Assembly (NCBI GenBank): GCA_900552385.1
Contig: URZI01000011.1
Coordinates: 1 to 61,694 of the forward strand
Direction: 5' to 3'
DNA: 61,694 nt
Origin: an uncultured Collinsella sp.
Lineage (GTDB): Bacteria; Actinomycetota; Coriobacteriia; Coriobacteriales; Coriobacteriaceae
Shown: one piece after another, positions 33,994-43,513 of the stretch
How positions within the stretch are numbered: position 1 is the first letter of the stretch
Layout: each line of letters starts with the position of its first letter
The notes under the pieces: model-generated
What the model saw: the letters and a program-made list of their open reading frames with translations, nothing else
Told to the model about the DNA's origin: nothing
Databases searched by the model: none
Translations under genes and position numbers: made by a program

Positions 33994-34910
33994 GACAAAA
34001 CACCCCACGAAAGATCGGCGCCTTGCAGCCCAGCAGCCCAAGCAGAAGCGGCCATGGCACGCTTGCCATCGGGCTTAACCTCGACCAGTTCAACCGCACC
34101 ATCGGAAAGGCCAAGGAAAACACGCTTGTTTTTAACGTCAACGGCGCCCTCACCAAGCGACACATCAGCCGGCGCAGCATCGAGCACGCGCACGGTCTTG
34201 CCGGCAATCACGCAACGAGCAGGCGCGGTATCGGACGAAGCGAGCACATGACGCACGCAATCGAGCGCCCCCATCTGCGGATCCAGACGCATCTCCTGCT
34301 TGGAAATCTTGGCAGCATGCGTGACGAGCGACTCATCCTGCTCGGTCCAAACAGCCGAGCCGTCGGCAAGCGAGGGCAGCGTATCGGCAAGCAGCTTGCC
34401 GCCCAGCTCGCCAAGCTCCATGGTCAATGCCTCGGCATGCTTACCGGCAACCGACGTGGAAGCCTGAGCACAATAAGCACCAGTATCCACGCCATGCCCA
34501 ATGCGCATAATGGAAACGCCAGCAACCTTATCACCAGCAAGAATCGCACGCTGAATGGGAGCAGCCCCACGCCAACGAGGCAGCAGCGAAGCATGAACAT
34601 TCACAATACCAAGCGGCGCCATATGCAACACCTCATCAGGCAAAATGCAGCCATAGGCTGCCACGCAGAAAATATCAGCCTGCGCAGCCTGGAGCGCCTC
34701 AACAACCTCAGGCGTCATACGATTGACCTCAACAACCGGCAACCCCAGCTCAAGCGCCTTAGCCTTAACAGGAGACGGCTCAAGCTTCTTACCACGCCCA
34801 CGAACAGCATCAGGACGAGTAATGACAAGCACAATCTCGTTCCCAGCCTCAACAAGCGAAGTCAGCGAAGGCACAGCAAAATCAGGCGTACCCATAAACA
34901 CAATACGCAT
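33990..34910 (-). CDS. fmt: Methionyl-tRNA formyltransferase
   Basis: A 306-residue protein beginning MRIVFMGTPDFAVPSLTSL. VNVHASLLPRWRGAAPIQRA carries the catalytic Asn-His and the SLLP formyl-folate loop, and the Asp lies in IMRIGHGVDTGAYC. It formylates initiator Met-tRNA. Start 34910 is preferred over 34919 because GGGGAG lies 9 bases upstream of it. It works with peptide deformylase, encoded upstream beyond element B1. Confidence 0.94.
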   Translation of the reverse strand: MRIVFMGTPDFAVPSLTSLVEAGNEIVLVITRPDAVRGRGKKLEPSPVKAKALELGLPVVEVNRMTPEVVEALQAAQADIFCVAAYGCILPDEVLHMAPLGIVNVHASLLPRWRGAAPIQRAILAGDKVAGVSIMRIGHGVDTGAYCAQASTSVAGKHAEALTMELGELGGKLLADTLPSLADGSAVWTEQDESLVTHAAKISKQEMRLDPQMGALDCVRHVLASSDTAPARCVIAGKTVRVLDAAPADVSLGEGAVDVKNKRVFLGLSDGAVELVEVKPDGKRAMAASAWAAGLQGADLSWGVLS

Positions 34911-35127
34911 AAAGGACATCTCCCCTCAACCAAAGCCGAGACGGCTACAAATAACAGCGGAAAGCCAAATACCAAGCCCATCCGCAATAACAATTCAACA
35001 AGAACAAATATACCCAAAACCAAAGAAAGAGCCGCAATAAAAGCAGCTCTTTCAGCAAAGCACCTATCAGCAAAGACGCCCTTCCCTGGCCCGACGGCAC
35101 CCGGGCGAAAAGGAGCACGAAAACGCA

Positions 35128-35264
35128 GGCCCCTTCCGTCGCAGGGCTTAGGTTATTGCTCCACGCGCAGTTCCGCACGAGCCGAAGAGCACTTAATGTG
35201 CTCTTCGTGCGAGCAGGACTGTTTGAGCATGGAGCAAAACCTAAGCCCTGCGACGGAAGGGGCC
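35128..35264. repeat. Composite palindrome B, copy 1 (def-fmt space)
   Basis: Perfect 27-bp outer arms (35128-35154 and 35238-35264), continuing after a mismatch as TTGCTCCA/TGGAGCAA. The core hairpin is GAAGAGCAC-TTAAT-GTGCTCTTC (35184-35206), flanked by GCAC/GTGC and AGTTCC/GGACT. The core and the arm pattern recur at 41613-41733. It ends 8 bp from the def stop. The rest of 34911-35127 is AT-rich and shows no supported gene. Confidence 0.85.
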
Positions 35265-35272
35265 GGTGGGAC

Positions 35273-35809
35273 CTACTCGGTCTCGCCCGGTCGAGCGCCG
35301 CGGGCCAGGGCGTCCTGGTACTCCTTGACAGCCTTGAGCCTCTGCATTGGCTTCAGCCGCTCGAACATGGTGTTGCCGTGCAGGTGATCGATCTCGTGCT
35401 GCAGGCACACGCAGAACAGGTCGCCCGTGGCCTCATAGCGAATAAGGTTGGCATCCAGGTCGTACGCCTCGACGACAACGTGATCGGGACGCTCGATCTC
35501 GCAGCTAATGCCAGGGATGGAAAGGCAGCCCTCGCTAAACGGCACCAGGTGGTCGCTCTGCTCAACAATGACAGGGTTGATGAGCACGTACGGGTCATAG
35601 TCGTTCTTGTCGCTGTAATCGCAGTCGATAGTGACGAGCTGAATGAGCTCGCCGACCTGCGGGGCAGCCAAGCCGCAGCCGCCGTTCTCGAACATCATCT
35701 TCTTCATCTTCTCGGCGAGTGCCTCGATCGCCGGGGTGATCTCCTCGATGACGGCGCACTCCTGGCGCAGTCGAGGGTCGGGCGACAGTACGATTCCGTT
35801 GGCTTCCAT
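35273..35809 (-). CDS. def: Peptide deformylase
   Basis: A 178-residue protein with all three metal-site motifs: GGCGLAAPQVG, EGCLSIPG and QHEIDHLHG. It removes the N-formyl group from nascent proteins. The GGCGLAAPQ form has Cys where Gly or Thr is usual, within family variation. ATG 35809 is preferred because the AAAGG is too close to ATG 35815. It is followed in the same direction by palindrome B1 and then fmt. It is preceded by priA with an 18-bp gap. Confidence 0.95.
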   Translation of the reverse strand: MEANGIVLSPDPRLRQECAVIEEITPAIEALAEKMKKMMFENGGCGLAAPQVGELIQLVTIDCDYSDKNDYDPYVLINPVIVEQSDHLVPFSEGCLSIPGISCEIERPDHVVVEAYDLDANLIRYEATGDLFCVCLQHEIDHLHGNTMFERLKPMQRLKAVKEYQDALARGARPGETE

Positions 35810-35827
35810 AGCCATCCTTTCGGGTTG

Positions 35828-38281
35828 TTACATCAAATCATAGGCGTCGACGTCAACGCTCACGCTCACGCCGCGCACGGAGCCCACCTCTTTGAGGCAG
35901 GCGTCGATATCATCAGAGACATGGTACCCTACCGGCGACTTAACAAGCAGATGGAAGCGATAACGGTCCTTGGCTCTCTCGATTACACACGAAGCCGGAC
36001 CCAGCACCTGCGGCGCCGCGCTGCCCGCCCGCAAAAAGTCGGGAGCGGCGGCATGCCAGCGGCGCTTGAGCAGCTTTGCGATGCGCCCGATATAATCCTG
36101 CGCATCGTCGCGGCTTGCCGACCACACCAAAATGTTGACCAGGCGCACGAACGGCGGATACAGGGCGTCGCGGCGCTGGTCCAGGTCATAGTCGGTAAAG
36201 ATCAAGCGGTCGTGCTCGGCGGCGGCGCGAATGACCGGGTCCTCGGGCAGATAGGTCTGGATGATAACCTCGCCGGGGCGATCGCCGCGGCCGGCGCGGC
36301 CCGCAACCTGCTCCAGCAGATCGTAGGCGCGCTCCCCCGCTCTAAAATCGGGGAGCTTTAACGCAAAGTCGGCATTGACCACGCCCACGAGCGTAACCTC
36401 GGGAAAGTCGAGACCCTTGGCGATCATCTGGGTACCTAGCAGCACCGCGCAATCGGCGGCATCGAACCGCTCGAGCAACTTTTTATGCGCGTCCTTTCCG
36501 CGCGTGGAATCGGCGTCCATGCGAATGATGGCGACGTCCTCGGGCAGCATCTGGTGCAGCGCGTCCTCAATCTGCTGCGTGCCCAGGCCCATTTTTGCCA
36601 GGTAGCGGCTGCCGCATTTGGGGCAACGACTCGTGGGTTTCGGATAGGGCTGCACGCGCCAGGACGAACCGCAGGTGTGGCATTGCAGCGTGTGCGTGCG
36701 CTCGTGATACGTGAGCGCGGTGGAACAATGATTGCAGGTAGGGACGCATCCGCACTCGCGGCACATCAAAAACGGCGCAAAACCGCGACGGTTGTGCAGC
36801 AGCACGGCCTTCTCGCGGCGCTCGACCACGCGTTCCAAGCCTTCCATCAGTGGTTTTGAGAACATGGAGCGGCTGCCGTGCGAAAACTCGCGGCGCAGGT
36901 CGGCAATGCGGACCGTGGGCAACACGGCGTGTCCCGGGCGCTCGGGCATCTCGACGCGTGTCCAGGTGGCACCGTTGTACGTGCCGCGGCGGCAGCGGTC
37001 GAGGGCCTCTGCAGAAGGCGTGGCCGAACCTAACACGAGTGGACAGCGATTGCGGCGCGCCATCTCGGCAGCGACCTCGCGAGCATGATAGCGCGGGCTG
37101 GAACCCTGCTTGTAGCTGGTCTCGTGCTCCTCGTCGATGATGATAAGGCCTAAGTCGCAGAGCGGACAAAAGAGCGCCGAGCGGGCGCCCACGACCACGC
37201 GCGCGGCACCGCTGGCGACCATGTCCCACTGGTCCAGGCGCTCGCCGGCAGAAAGGCGCGAGTGGAAGACCGCAACCGTCTCGCCAAAGCGCGAGCGGAA
37301 GCGGCCGACGGTTTGGGCCGTCAGCGAGATCTCGGGCACAAGCACGCAGGCCGAACGGCCGGCCGCCAGCACGCGTTCAATCGCCGAGAGGTAGACCTCA
37401 GTTTTGCCGGAACCGGTGACGCCATCGACAAGGACAACGTCGCCGTGAGCGTCAAGGCGGGCGCGCTCAATTTGCGCAAGCGCCTGCTGCTGGCCGTTCG
37501 TGAGCGCGACCGGGGCCTTGCCGCTTGCCGAGGACAGCGTGGTCTGCTCGCTGCAGCCACGCCAGGCGCGGCGCTCCTCCACCAGCACGACGCCGCGTTT
37601 TTCGAGCGCCTTGATGGTCGCCGACATGTTGTTGTAGAGCAGGTTGAGATCGCGCGTCGTGACCGGGCCGCATTGGAGCGCCTCGATGAGCTGACGCTGG
37701 CGAACCGCGGTCTTGGGCGGCGTGTAGTCGAAACCCTCGGGCGTGAGCATGACCCAGCGATTTTGGATAGGCTTGACGGCGGGGCGCTCAACCGTCCACA
37801 CGCCGTCATCGCCCTTGACCACGCGCGGACTTCCACCCGGGGGCAAGAACAAACGCAGGCACTCGGAAAGCGTCGCAACATACTCGCGGCTCATCCAACG
37901 TGCAATACGGGCGGACTCGGCGCCAAAGAGCGGTTTGCTGAGGATGGTCTCGATGGGCTTGATGCGCGCGGTGTCGAGGGTAATGTTGCCTTGCAAGTCG
38001 CCCAGCTCAGGCGCAATGTCGACAATATAGCCCGCGGCGGCACGGTTACCAAAGTGGACCAGGACCGTTGATCCGATCTGCGCTTCGCTAGAAAGGGGTT
38101 GAGGAATGCCATAGGCAAACGGCTCGGACAGCGCACGCGTCGGGATGTCGAGAACCACGCTCGCATAGGCGGCGATGGGCTCAGGTGCAGGCTTAGGCTG
38201 AGCCGAGGCAGCGGCAGGCACTGGCTTCACCGGAACCTCCTCCGGTTCCGGCGAACCAAACAGCGACAGTTGCTCGGCCAT
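35828..38281 (-). CDS. priA: Primosomal replication restart helicase PriA
   Basis: An 817-residue protein. The N-terminal DNA-binding domain (VVLDIPTRALSEPFAYGIPQ) is followed by the helicase core: DGVTGSGKTEVYLSAIERVL (Walker A), IIIDEEHETSYKQGSSPRYH (DEEH box), VLGSATPSAEALDR. The zinc-binding cysteines lie in CRECGCVPTCNHCS and CHTCGSSWRV...CPKCGSRY, and VAGRAGRGDRPG is motif VI. It restarts stalled replication forks. ATG 38281 is chosen with GGGAGG upstream; the first 50 residues are Pro/Ala-rich. Confidence 0.95.
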   Translation of the reverse strand: MAEQLSLFGSPEPEEVPVKPVPAAASAQPKPAPEPIAAYASVVLDIPTRALSEPFAYGIPQPLSSEAQIGSTVLVHFGNRAAAGYIVDIAPELGDLQGNITLDTARIKPIETILSKPLFGAESARIARWMSREYVATLSECLRLFLPPGGSPRVVKGDDGVWTVERPAVKPIQNRWVMLTPEGFDYTPPKTAVRQRQLIEALQCGPVTTRDLNLLYNNMSATIKALEKRGVVLVEERRAWRGCSEQTTLSSASGKAPVALTNGQQQALAQIERARLDAHGDVVLVDGVTGSGKTEVYLSAIERVLAAGRSACVLVPEISLTAQTVGRFRSRFGETVAVFHSRLSAGERLDQWDMVASGAARVVVGARSALFCPLCDLGLIIIDEEHETSYKQGSSPRYHAREVAAEMARRNRCPLVLGSATPSAEALDRCRRGTYNGATWTRVEMPERPGHAVLPTVRIADLRREFSHGSRSMFSKPLMEGLERVVERREKAVLLHNRRGFAPFLMCRECGCVPTCNHCSTALTYHERTHTLQCHTCGSSWRVQPYPKPTSRCPKCGSRYLAKMGLGTQQIEDALHQMLPEDVAIIRMDADSTRGKDAHKKLLERFDAADCAVLLGTQMIAKGLDFPEVTLVGVVNADFALKLPDFRAGERAYDLLEQVAGRAGRGDRPGEVIIQTYLPEDPVIRAAAEHDRLIFTDYDLDQRRDALYPPFVRLVNILVWSASRDDAQDYIGRIAKLLKRRWHAAAPDFLRAGSAAPQVLGPASCVIERAKDRYRFHLLVKSPVGYHVSDDIDACLKEVGSVRGVSVSVDVDAYDLM

Positions 38282-38314
38282 GGCCCCAGCACCTCCCATC
38301 CCATTCGTCTTCAG

Positions 38315-38346
38315 AAACAAGAGCCCCGCTCGGGTGAACGGGGCTC
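38315..38346 (-). terminator. Terminator of gltX
   Basis: On the minus strand GAGCCCCG (38346-38339) pairs with CGGGGCTC (38328-38321) across 10 bases, followed by TTGTTT. It separates gltX from the priA-def-fmt-rsmB transcript. Confidence 0.8.
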
Positions 38347-38369
38347 AGATACGTGCGTTTACGCGGCTG

Positions 38370-39845
38370 CTACAGCGCCATCGTGCGGGCGCGGTCGATG
38401 CGCGCCAAGCAGTCGTCGCGGCCGACGAGTGCCATGGTCTCGCCCAGCGGAGGGCTCACCATGTTGCCACAGACGGCGACGCGCACAGCCTGGAACACCA
38501 CGCGCTTCTTGAGGTCCATCTGCTCGGGCAGCGGCTCAAGCGCGGCGTCGATGTTGGCAGCCGTCCACTCGTCCACGCCCTCGAGCGCGGCCTTGGCGGC
38601 ATCCAGAATGGCACCCATGCCCTCCTTGGCCAGGCCCTTGTTGACGGACTTCTCGTCATACTCGAGCGTCTCGGCCGTAGCGAAAATGGGAGCGGCGACG
38701 GTCACGGCGTCGGCCGGCATCTTGGTGCGCGGCTTAACGATGGCGGCAAGTGCGTCGATCCAATCCTCGCCGTACTCGACATTACCCTCGATGAGACCCG
38801 CCTCATGCAGCTCGGGAACCATGATCTCGTCGGCAAACTGAGCATCGGACATGCCATTGATGTACTCGGCGTTGACCCAGTCGAGCTTCTTGGGGTCGAA
38901 GGTCGCCGGGTTCTTGGAGATGCGGTCGAGCGAGAACTTGCTGGCCAGAACATCGCGCGGGATGATCGTGGTCTCGCCGTCGAGCGACCAGCCGAGCAGC
39001 GCCAGGTAGTTGACGAAGGCGTCGGACAGGTAACCGGCGTCGCGGTACTCCTCCACGGAGGTGGCGCCGTGGCGCTTGGAGAGCTTTTTGCCGTCGGCGC
39101 CCAGGATCATGGAGATGTGAGCGAACGTGGGCACGGGAGCGCCGAGGGCCTCGTAGACCATGACCTGACGCGGGGTGTTGGACAGGTGATCGTCGCCGCG
39201 GATGACGTGGGTGATCTTCATCATGGCGTCATCGACGACGGTCGCGAAGTTGTACGTGGGCGTGCCATCGGAGCGGAAGATGACAAAGTCGTCGAGCTCC
39301 TTGGCGTCGAAGGTCACCTCGCCGTGGACGGCGTCGTGGATAACGACGTCGCCGCGGTCCTCGGGCACCTTGATGCGCAGGACGTAGGACTCGCCGGCCT
39401 CGATGCGACGGCGGGCCTCCTCGGGATCAAGATCGCGGCAACGGCGCTGATAGCCCTGGAAGGGGTCCTTGCGCTCCTGCGCGGCCTTGCGGTCGGCATC
39501 GAGCTGCTCCTTGGTGCAGAAGCAGGGATAGGCCTTGCCCTCGTCCCAAAGCTTCTGGGCGGCCTGCTTGTACAGGTCCAGGCGCTCGGTCTGGGCGTAG
39601 GGGCCAAAATCGCCGCCCACCTCGGGACCCTCGTCCCAGTCTAGGCCCAGCCAACGCATGGCGCGCAGGATGATCTGCGTGTTCTCGTCGGTGGAGCGGG
39701 TGGGGTCGGTGTCGTCGATGCGCAGGATGAACGTGCCGCCGTTTGCGCGGGCGAAAGCCCAGTTATAGATAGCGGTGCGGGCGCCGCCAATGTGCAGCTT
39801 GCCCGTCGGTGAGGGTGCAAAGCGGACGCGAACGTCTGATGCCAT
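38370..39845 (-). CDS. gltX: Glutamyl-tRNA synthetase
   Basis: A 491-residue class I synthetase. RVRFAPSPTGKLHIGGARTA includes the HIGH-type motif (HIGG), ILRIDDTDPTRSTDENTQII follows, and KKLSKRHGATSVEEYRDAG is the KMSKS loop. A CFC cysteine pair in CFCTKEQLDADR marks a partial zinc site. It charges tRNA-Glu. ATG 39845 has GAGGAG six bases upstream; an in-frame start at 39884 is not favoured. A terminator follows. Confidence 0.95.
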   Translation of the reverse strand: MASDVRVRFAPSPTGKLHIGGARTAIYNWAFARANGGTFILRIDDTDPTRSTDENTQIILRAMRWLGLDWDEGPEVGGDFGPYAQTERLDLYKQAAQKLWDEGKAYPCFCTKEQLDADRKAAQERKDPFQGYQRRCRDLDPEEARRRIEAGESYVLRIKVPEDRGDVVIHDAVHGEVTFDAKELDDFVIFRSDGTPTYNFATVVDDAMMKITHVIRGDDHLSNTPRQVMVYEALGAPVPTFAHISMILGADGKKLSKRHGATSVEEYRDAGYLSDAFVNYLALLGWSLDGETTIIPRDVLASKFSLDRISKNPATFDPKKLDWVNAEYINGMSDAQFADEIMVPELHEAGLIEGNVEYGEDWIDALAAIVKPRTKMPADAVTVAAPIFATAETLEYDEKSVNKGLAKEGMGAILDAAKAALEGVDEWTAANIDAALEPLPEQMDLKKRVVFQAVRVAVCGNMVSPPLGETMALVGRDDCLARIDRARTMAL

Positions 39846-39925
39846 GGAAATCTCCTCGATTGCAGGATGGATGTCTAACCGCATCAGTATAAAGCATCAA
39901 AGCAACCTCCGCACAAAGGGCACCG

Positions 39926-40058
39926 ACCTACTCATTGGGGACAGACTTAAATGACCAGTCTTTGGGCAACCTGTCGGCATTTAGGTAAGACTGTTCGTTT
40001 AAGCCTGTCCCCAATGAGTACCCGGCCGGCCATTTATGTCTGTCCCCAATGAGTAGGT
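39926..40058. repeat. REP-like palindromic element C (gltX-metK space)
   Basis: Perfect 21-bp arms, ACCTACTCATTGGGGACAGAC (39926-39946) against 40038-40058, extend beyond one mismatch into TAAATG/CATTTA. A third copy of the right arm (CCTGTCCCCAATGAGTA, 40004-40020) can pair with the same left arm, so two alternative hairpins are possible. It resembles REP elements mobilised by RAYT transposases; none is in the window. Confidence 0.75.
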
Positions 40059-40163
40059 GCGGAAAGGGTGTGAATGTTTGATTTACGCGCTATGATGTGC
40101 CCTTGCATAGAGAGCCTGGCGGAATGGTAACGGTCGCCGGGACACGTTTTTGAAAGGACAATC

Positions 40164-41444
<1,281 letters not shown>

Positions 41445-41480
41445 TTAAGAACCGCCAAGGTTTCAACGACATAAGCGCTT

Positions 41481-41521
41481 AAAAAAAGAAGTACCGCCCC
41501 CAACCGGTACTTCTTTTTATT
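41481..41521 (+). terminator. Terminator of metK
   Basis: AAAAAGAAGTACCG and CGGTACTTCTTTTT pair across CCCCCAAC; the A-run and T-run on both sides make it usable in either direction. Confidence 0.9.
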
Positions 41522-41612
41522 TAAACGATGGTGAAGATGCTTCGATATGAGCCCACGCTGCGTCACCAGCTAATGAATTTTGCAGCACACGCGCCTCTAC
41601 CATGTATCCTTA

Positions 41613-41733
41613 GTTCCGAGGGCTTTGGTATTTGGTCGGTCGCGAGTTCCGCACGAGCCGGAGAGCACTTAATGTGCTCTCCGTGCGAGCAGGACTGCCC
41701 GAGCAGGCGACCAAATACCAAAGCCCTCGGAAC
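41613..41733. repeat. Composite palindrome B, copy 2 (metK-sdaA space)
   Basis: Perfect 26-bp outer arms (41613-41638 and 41708-41733) enclose the same core as copy 1: AGTTCCGCACGAGCC, GGAGAGCAC-TTAAT-GTGCTCTCC, GTGCGAGCAGGACTG. Relative to copy 1, A-T pairs in the core stem are replaced by G-C on both sides, and several arm positions differ in a compensated way. It ends 23 bp before the sdaA start. Confidence 0.85.
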
Positions 41734-41756
41734 GACGGGACAAAGAAGGAGCACCC

Positions 41757-43364
41757 ATGGCAGGCAAGCCGCAAACACTAGCTACGACCTCGGCATTCGA
41801 GATCTTGGGCCCCGTCATGGTCGGCCCCAGCTCATCGCACACCGCCGGCGCCCTGCGCTGCGCCCAGGTGGCCGCCAGCCTGCTGGAAGGCCGCATCACC
41901 AAAGTCACCTTTGGCCTGTGGAACTCCTTCGCCCACACCTACCGCGGCCACGGCACCGACCGTGCGCTCGTCGCGGGCATCCTGGGCCTCGACACCGATG
42001 ACGAGAACATCAAGCAGGCCTTCGACCTCGCTCGCGAGCAGGGCCTCGAATATCACTTTGACATCAAGGGCGACGACGCCTCCATCCACCCCAATACCGT
42101 CGACATCGACATGGTCGATGACACGGGCGCCACGGCACAGGTCCGCGGTGAGAGCCTGGGCGGCGGCAAGATGCGCATCAGCCGCATTAACGGCGTCGGC
42201 GTCGACATCTCGGGCATGTACTCCACACTCTTCGTGGCGCACTACGACGTCCCCGGCGTGCTCGCCGCGCTCACGAACCTGCTCGCCTACGCACACGTGA
42301 ACATCGCCTTCTGCCGCACCTACCGCACCGAAGTGGGCGGGCAGGCCTACTCCGTCTTTGAGACCGACGGCGCGCCCGACGACACCGTTATCCCCATGCT
42401 GCGCAAACTCGACAATGTCGATTACGCGACCTTTATCGAGCTGCCCGGTTCTGCCTCGTCGCTCTCCCCCGGTGTCTCGGCAAAGGAGATCTTCGACGAC
42501 GGCGAGCAGCTGCTCGATGCGTGCGCCGAACTCGGCCTGAATATCGGCGCCGTTATGGCCGTGCGCGAGGCGCGTTTGACCGGTGAGGCGCACGCCGTCG
42601 CCGCCATGCGCCGCGTGCTCGACGTCATGCGCGAGGAGACCACGACCCCCATCGTCAATCCGCAGCGATCGCTTGGCGGGCTTATCGGCGGCGAGGCTAA
42701 ACTCGTCGATGCCACCGGCCGCAACGGTTTGAGCACGAGCCTGATGGGCCCCGTTCAAACCGAGGCCGTGGCCCGCGCGATGGCCGTGCTCGAGCGCTCC
42801 GCCACGATGGGAGTGATCGTCGCCGCCCCCACAGCCGGCTCCGCGGGCGTCGTGCCCGGCTGCGTGCTGGCGCTCGCCGATCACCTGCAGCTCGACGACG
42901 AGCAGGTCATGGACGCGCTCTACTGCGCAGCCGCCATCGGCCTCAACCTCACCACAAGCGCCTGCGTTGCCGGCGCCGAGGGCGGCTGCCAAGCCGAGGT
43001 CGGAAGCGCCGCCGCCATGGCGGCCGCCGCGCTGGTGCAGATGCTCGGCGGCACGCCCGAGCAGGCGCTCGACGCCAGTTCCATCGCACTGAGTAACCTG
43101 CTGGGCCTCGTTTGTGACCCCGTAGGTGGCCTCGTGGAGGTGCCCTGCCAAAACCGCAACGCCATCGGCGTGGCAGCGGCCTTTAGCTCGGCACAACTCG
43201 CCCTCGCAGGCATTAAGAGCTTGGTGCCGTTTGACCAGATGGCACATGTCATGCTCTCGGTGGGCCACGCGTTGCCGGCCACGCTGCGCGAGACGGCAAA
43301 GGGCGGCATCGCGCAGGCTCCGGCCGCACTTTTGGCCTGTGCAAAATGCGGTGTGTGCGGGTAG
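41757..43364 (+). CDS. sdaA: L-serine ammonia-lyase, iron-sulfur type, single chain
   Basis: A 535-residue protein that joins the beta domain (GPVMVGPSSSHTAGALRCAQ, with an ACT-like domain around VAHYDVPGVLAALTNLLAYA) to the alpha domain (VIVAAPTAGSAGVVPG, CVAGAEGGCQAEVGSA). The cysteines for the 4Fe-4S cluster are seen in GCQAEVGS, PCQNRN and the terminal CAKCGVCG. It deaminates serine to pyruvate and ammonia. GAAGGAG precedes the ATG. Many bacteria encode the two halves separately; this single-chain form is also common. Confidence 0.94.
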   Translation: MAGKPQTLATTSAFEILGPVMVGPSSSHTAGALRCAQVAASLLEGRITKVTFGLWNSFAHTYRGHGTDRALVAGILGLDTDDENIKQAFDLAREQGLEYHFDIKGDDASIHPNTVDIDMVDDTGATAQVRGESLGGGKMRISRINGVGVDISGMYSTLFVAHYDVPGVLAALTNLLAYAHVNIAFCRTYRTEVGGQAYSVFETDGAPDDTVIPMLRKLDNVDYATFIELPGSASSLSPGVSAKEIFDDGEQLLDACAELGLNIGAVMAVREARLTGEAHAVAAMRRVLDVMREETTTPIVNPQRSLGGLIGGEAKLVDATGRNGLSTSLMGPVQTEAVARAMAVLERSATMGVIVAAPTAGSAGVVPGCVLALADHLQLDDEQVMDALYCAAAIGLNLTTSACVAGAEGGCQAEVGSAAAMAAAALVQMLGGTPEQALDASSIALSNLLGLVCDPVGGLVEVPCQNRNAIGVAAAFSSAQLALAGIKSLVPFDQMAHVMLSVGHALPATLRETAKGGIAQAPAALLACAKCGVCG

Positions 43365-43384
43365 TGACCGATAACGACTCGATA

Positions 43385-43400
43385 GTGGGACATTTGTCCC
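43385..43400 (+). other. Small hairpin after sdaA
   Basis: TGGGAC-ATTT-GTCCCA, a 6-bp stem without a T-run, 20 bp after the sdaA stop. At best a weak terminator. Confidence 0.3.
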
Positions 43401-43450
43401 AGCTCATTCGAATGCCATCGTTTCCGTACCACAAACAGCAGGGCAATCGC

Positions 43451-43456
43451 TATAAT
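43451..43456 (+). promoter_or_regulatory. Possible -10 box for the L,D-transpeptidase gene
   Basis: A perfect TATAAT lies 58 bp before the start codon. No good -35 hexamer is found 16-18 bp upstream, so the promoter is tentative. Confidence 0.35.
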
Positions 43457-43513
43457 GCAAGCCCAGTAAAAACACGATGAGCCATAAGGCGAAATTCGAA
43501 GGATATGCATACG

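Noticed and set aside
34945..35178. A 77-codon minus-strand frame ending in a hydrophobic stretch between def and fmt.
   Set aside because: It starts inside the palindrome with GTG, has no ribosome site, and its hydrophobicity follows from the AT-rich spacer.
35128..35264. Reading palindrome B1 as a simple rho-independent terminator for def.
   Set aside because: There is no T-run, the stem is far too long, and fmt in the same operon lies downstream.
34023..35387. A 454-codon plus-strand frame crossing fmt, palindrome B1 and def.
   Set aside because: Antisense to two conserved genes; only the palindrome part has any repeat similarity.
39885..40163. A CRISPR array suggested by repeated GGGGACAG motifs.
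   Set aside because: Only three copies, in opposite orientations, without regular spacers; it is a palindromic REP-like element.
41563..41778. A 71-codon minus-strand frame covering palindrome B2.
   Set aside because: Sequence is determined by the palindrome and it overlaps the sdaA start; no support.
41832..43268. A 478-codon minus-strand frame opposite sdaA.
   Set aside because: Composition (His, Asp, Val, Gly-rich) is typical of the complement of a real gene; no family features.
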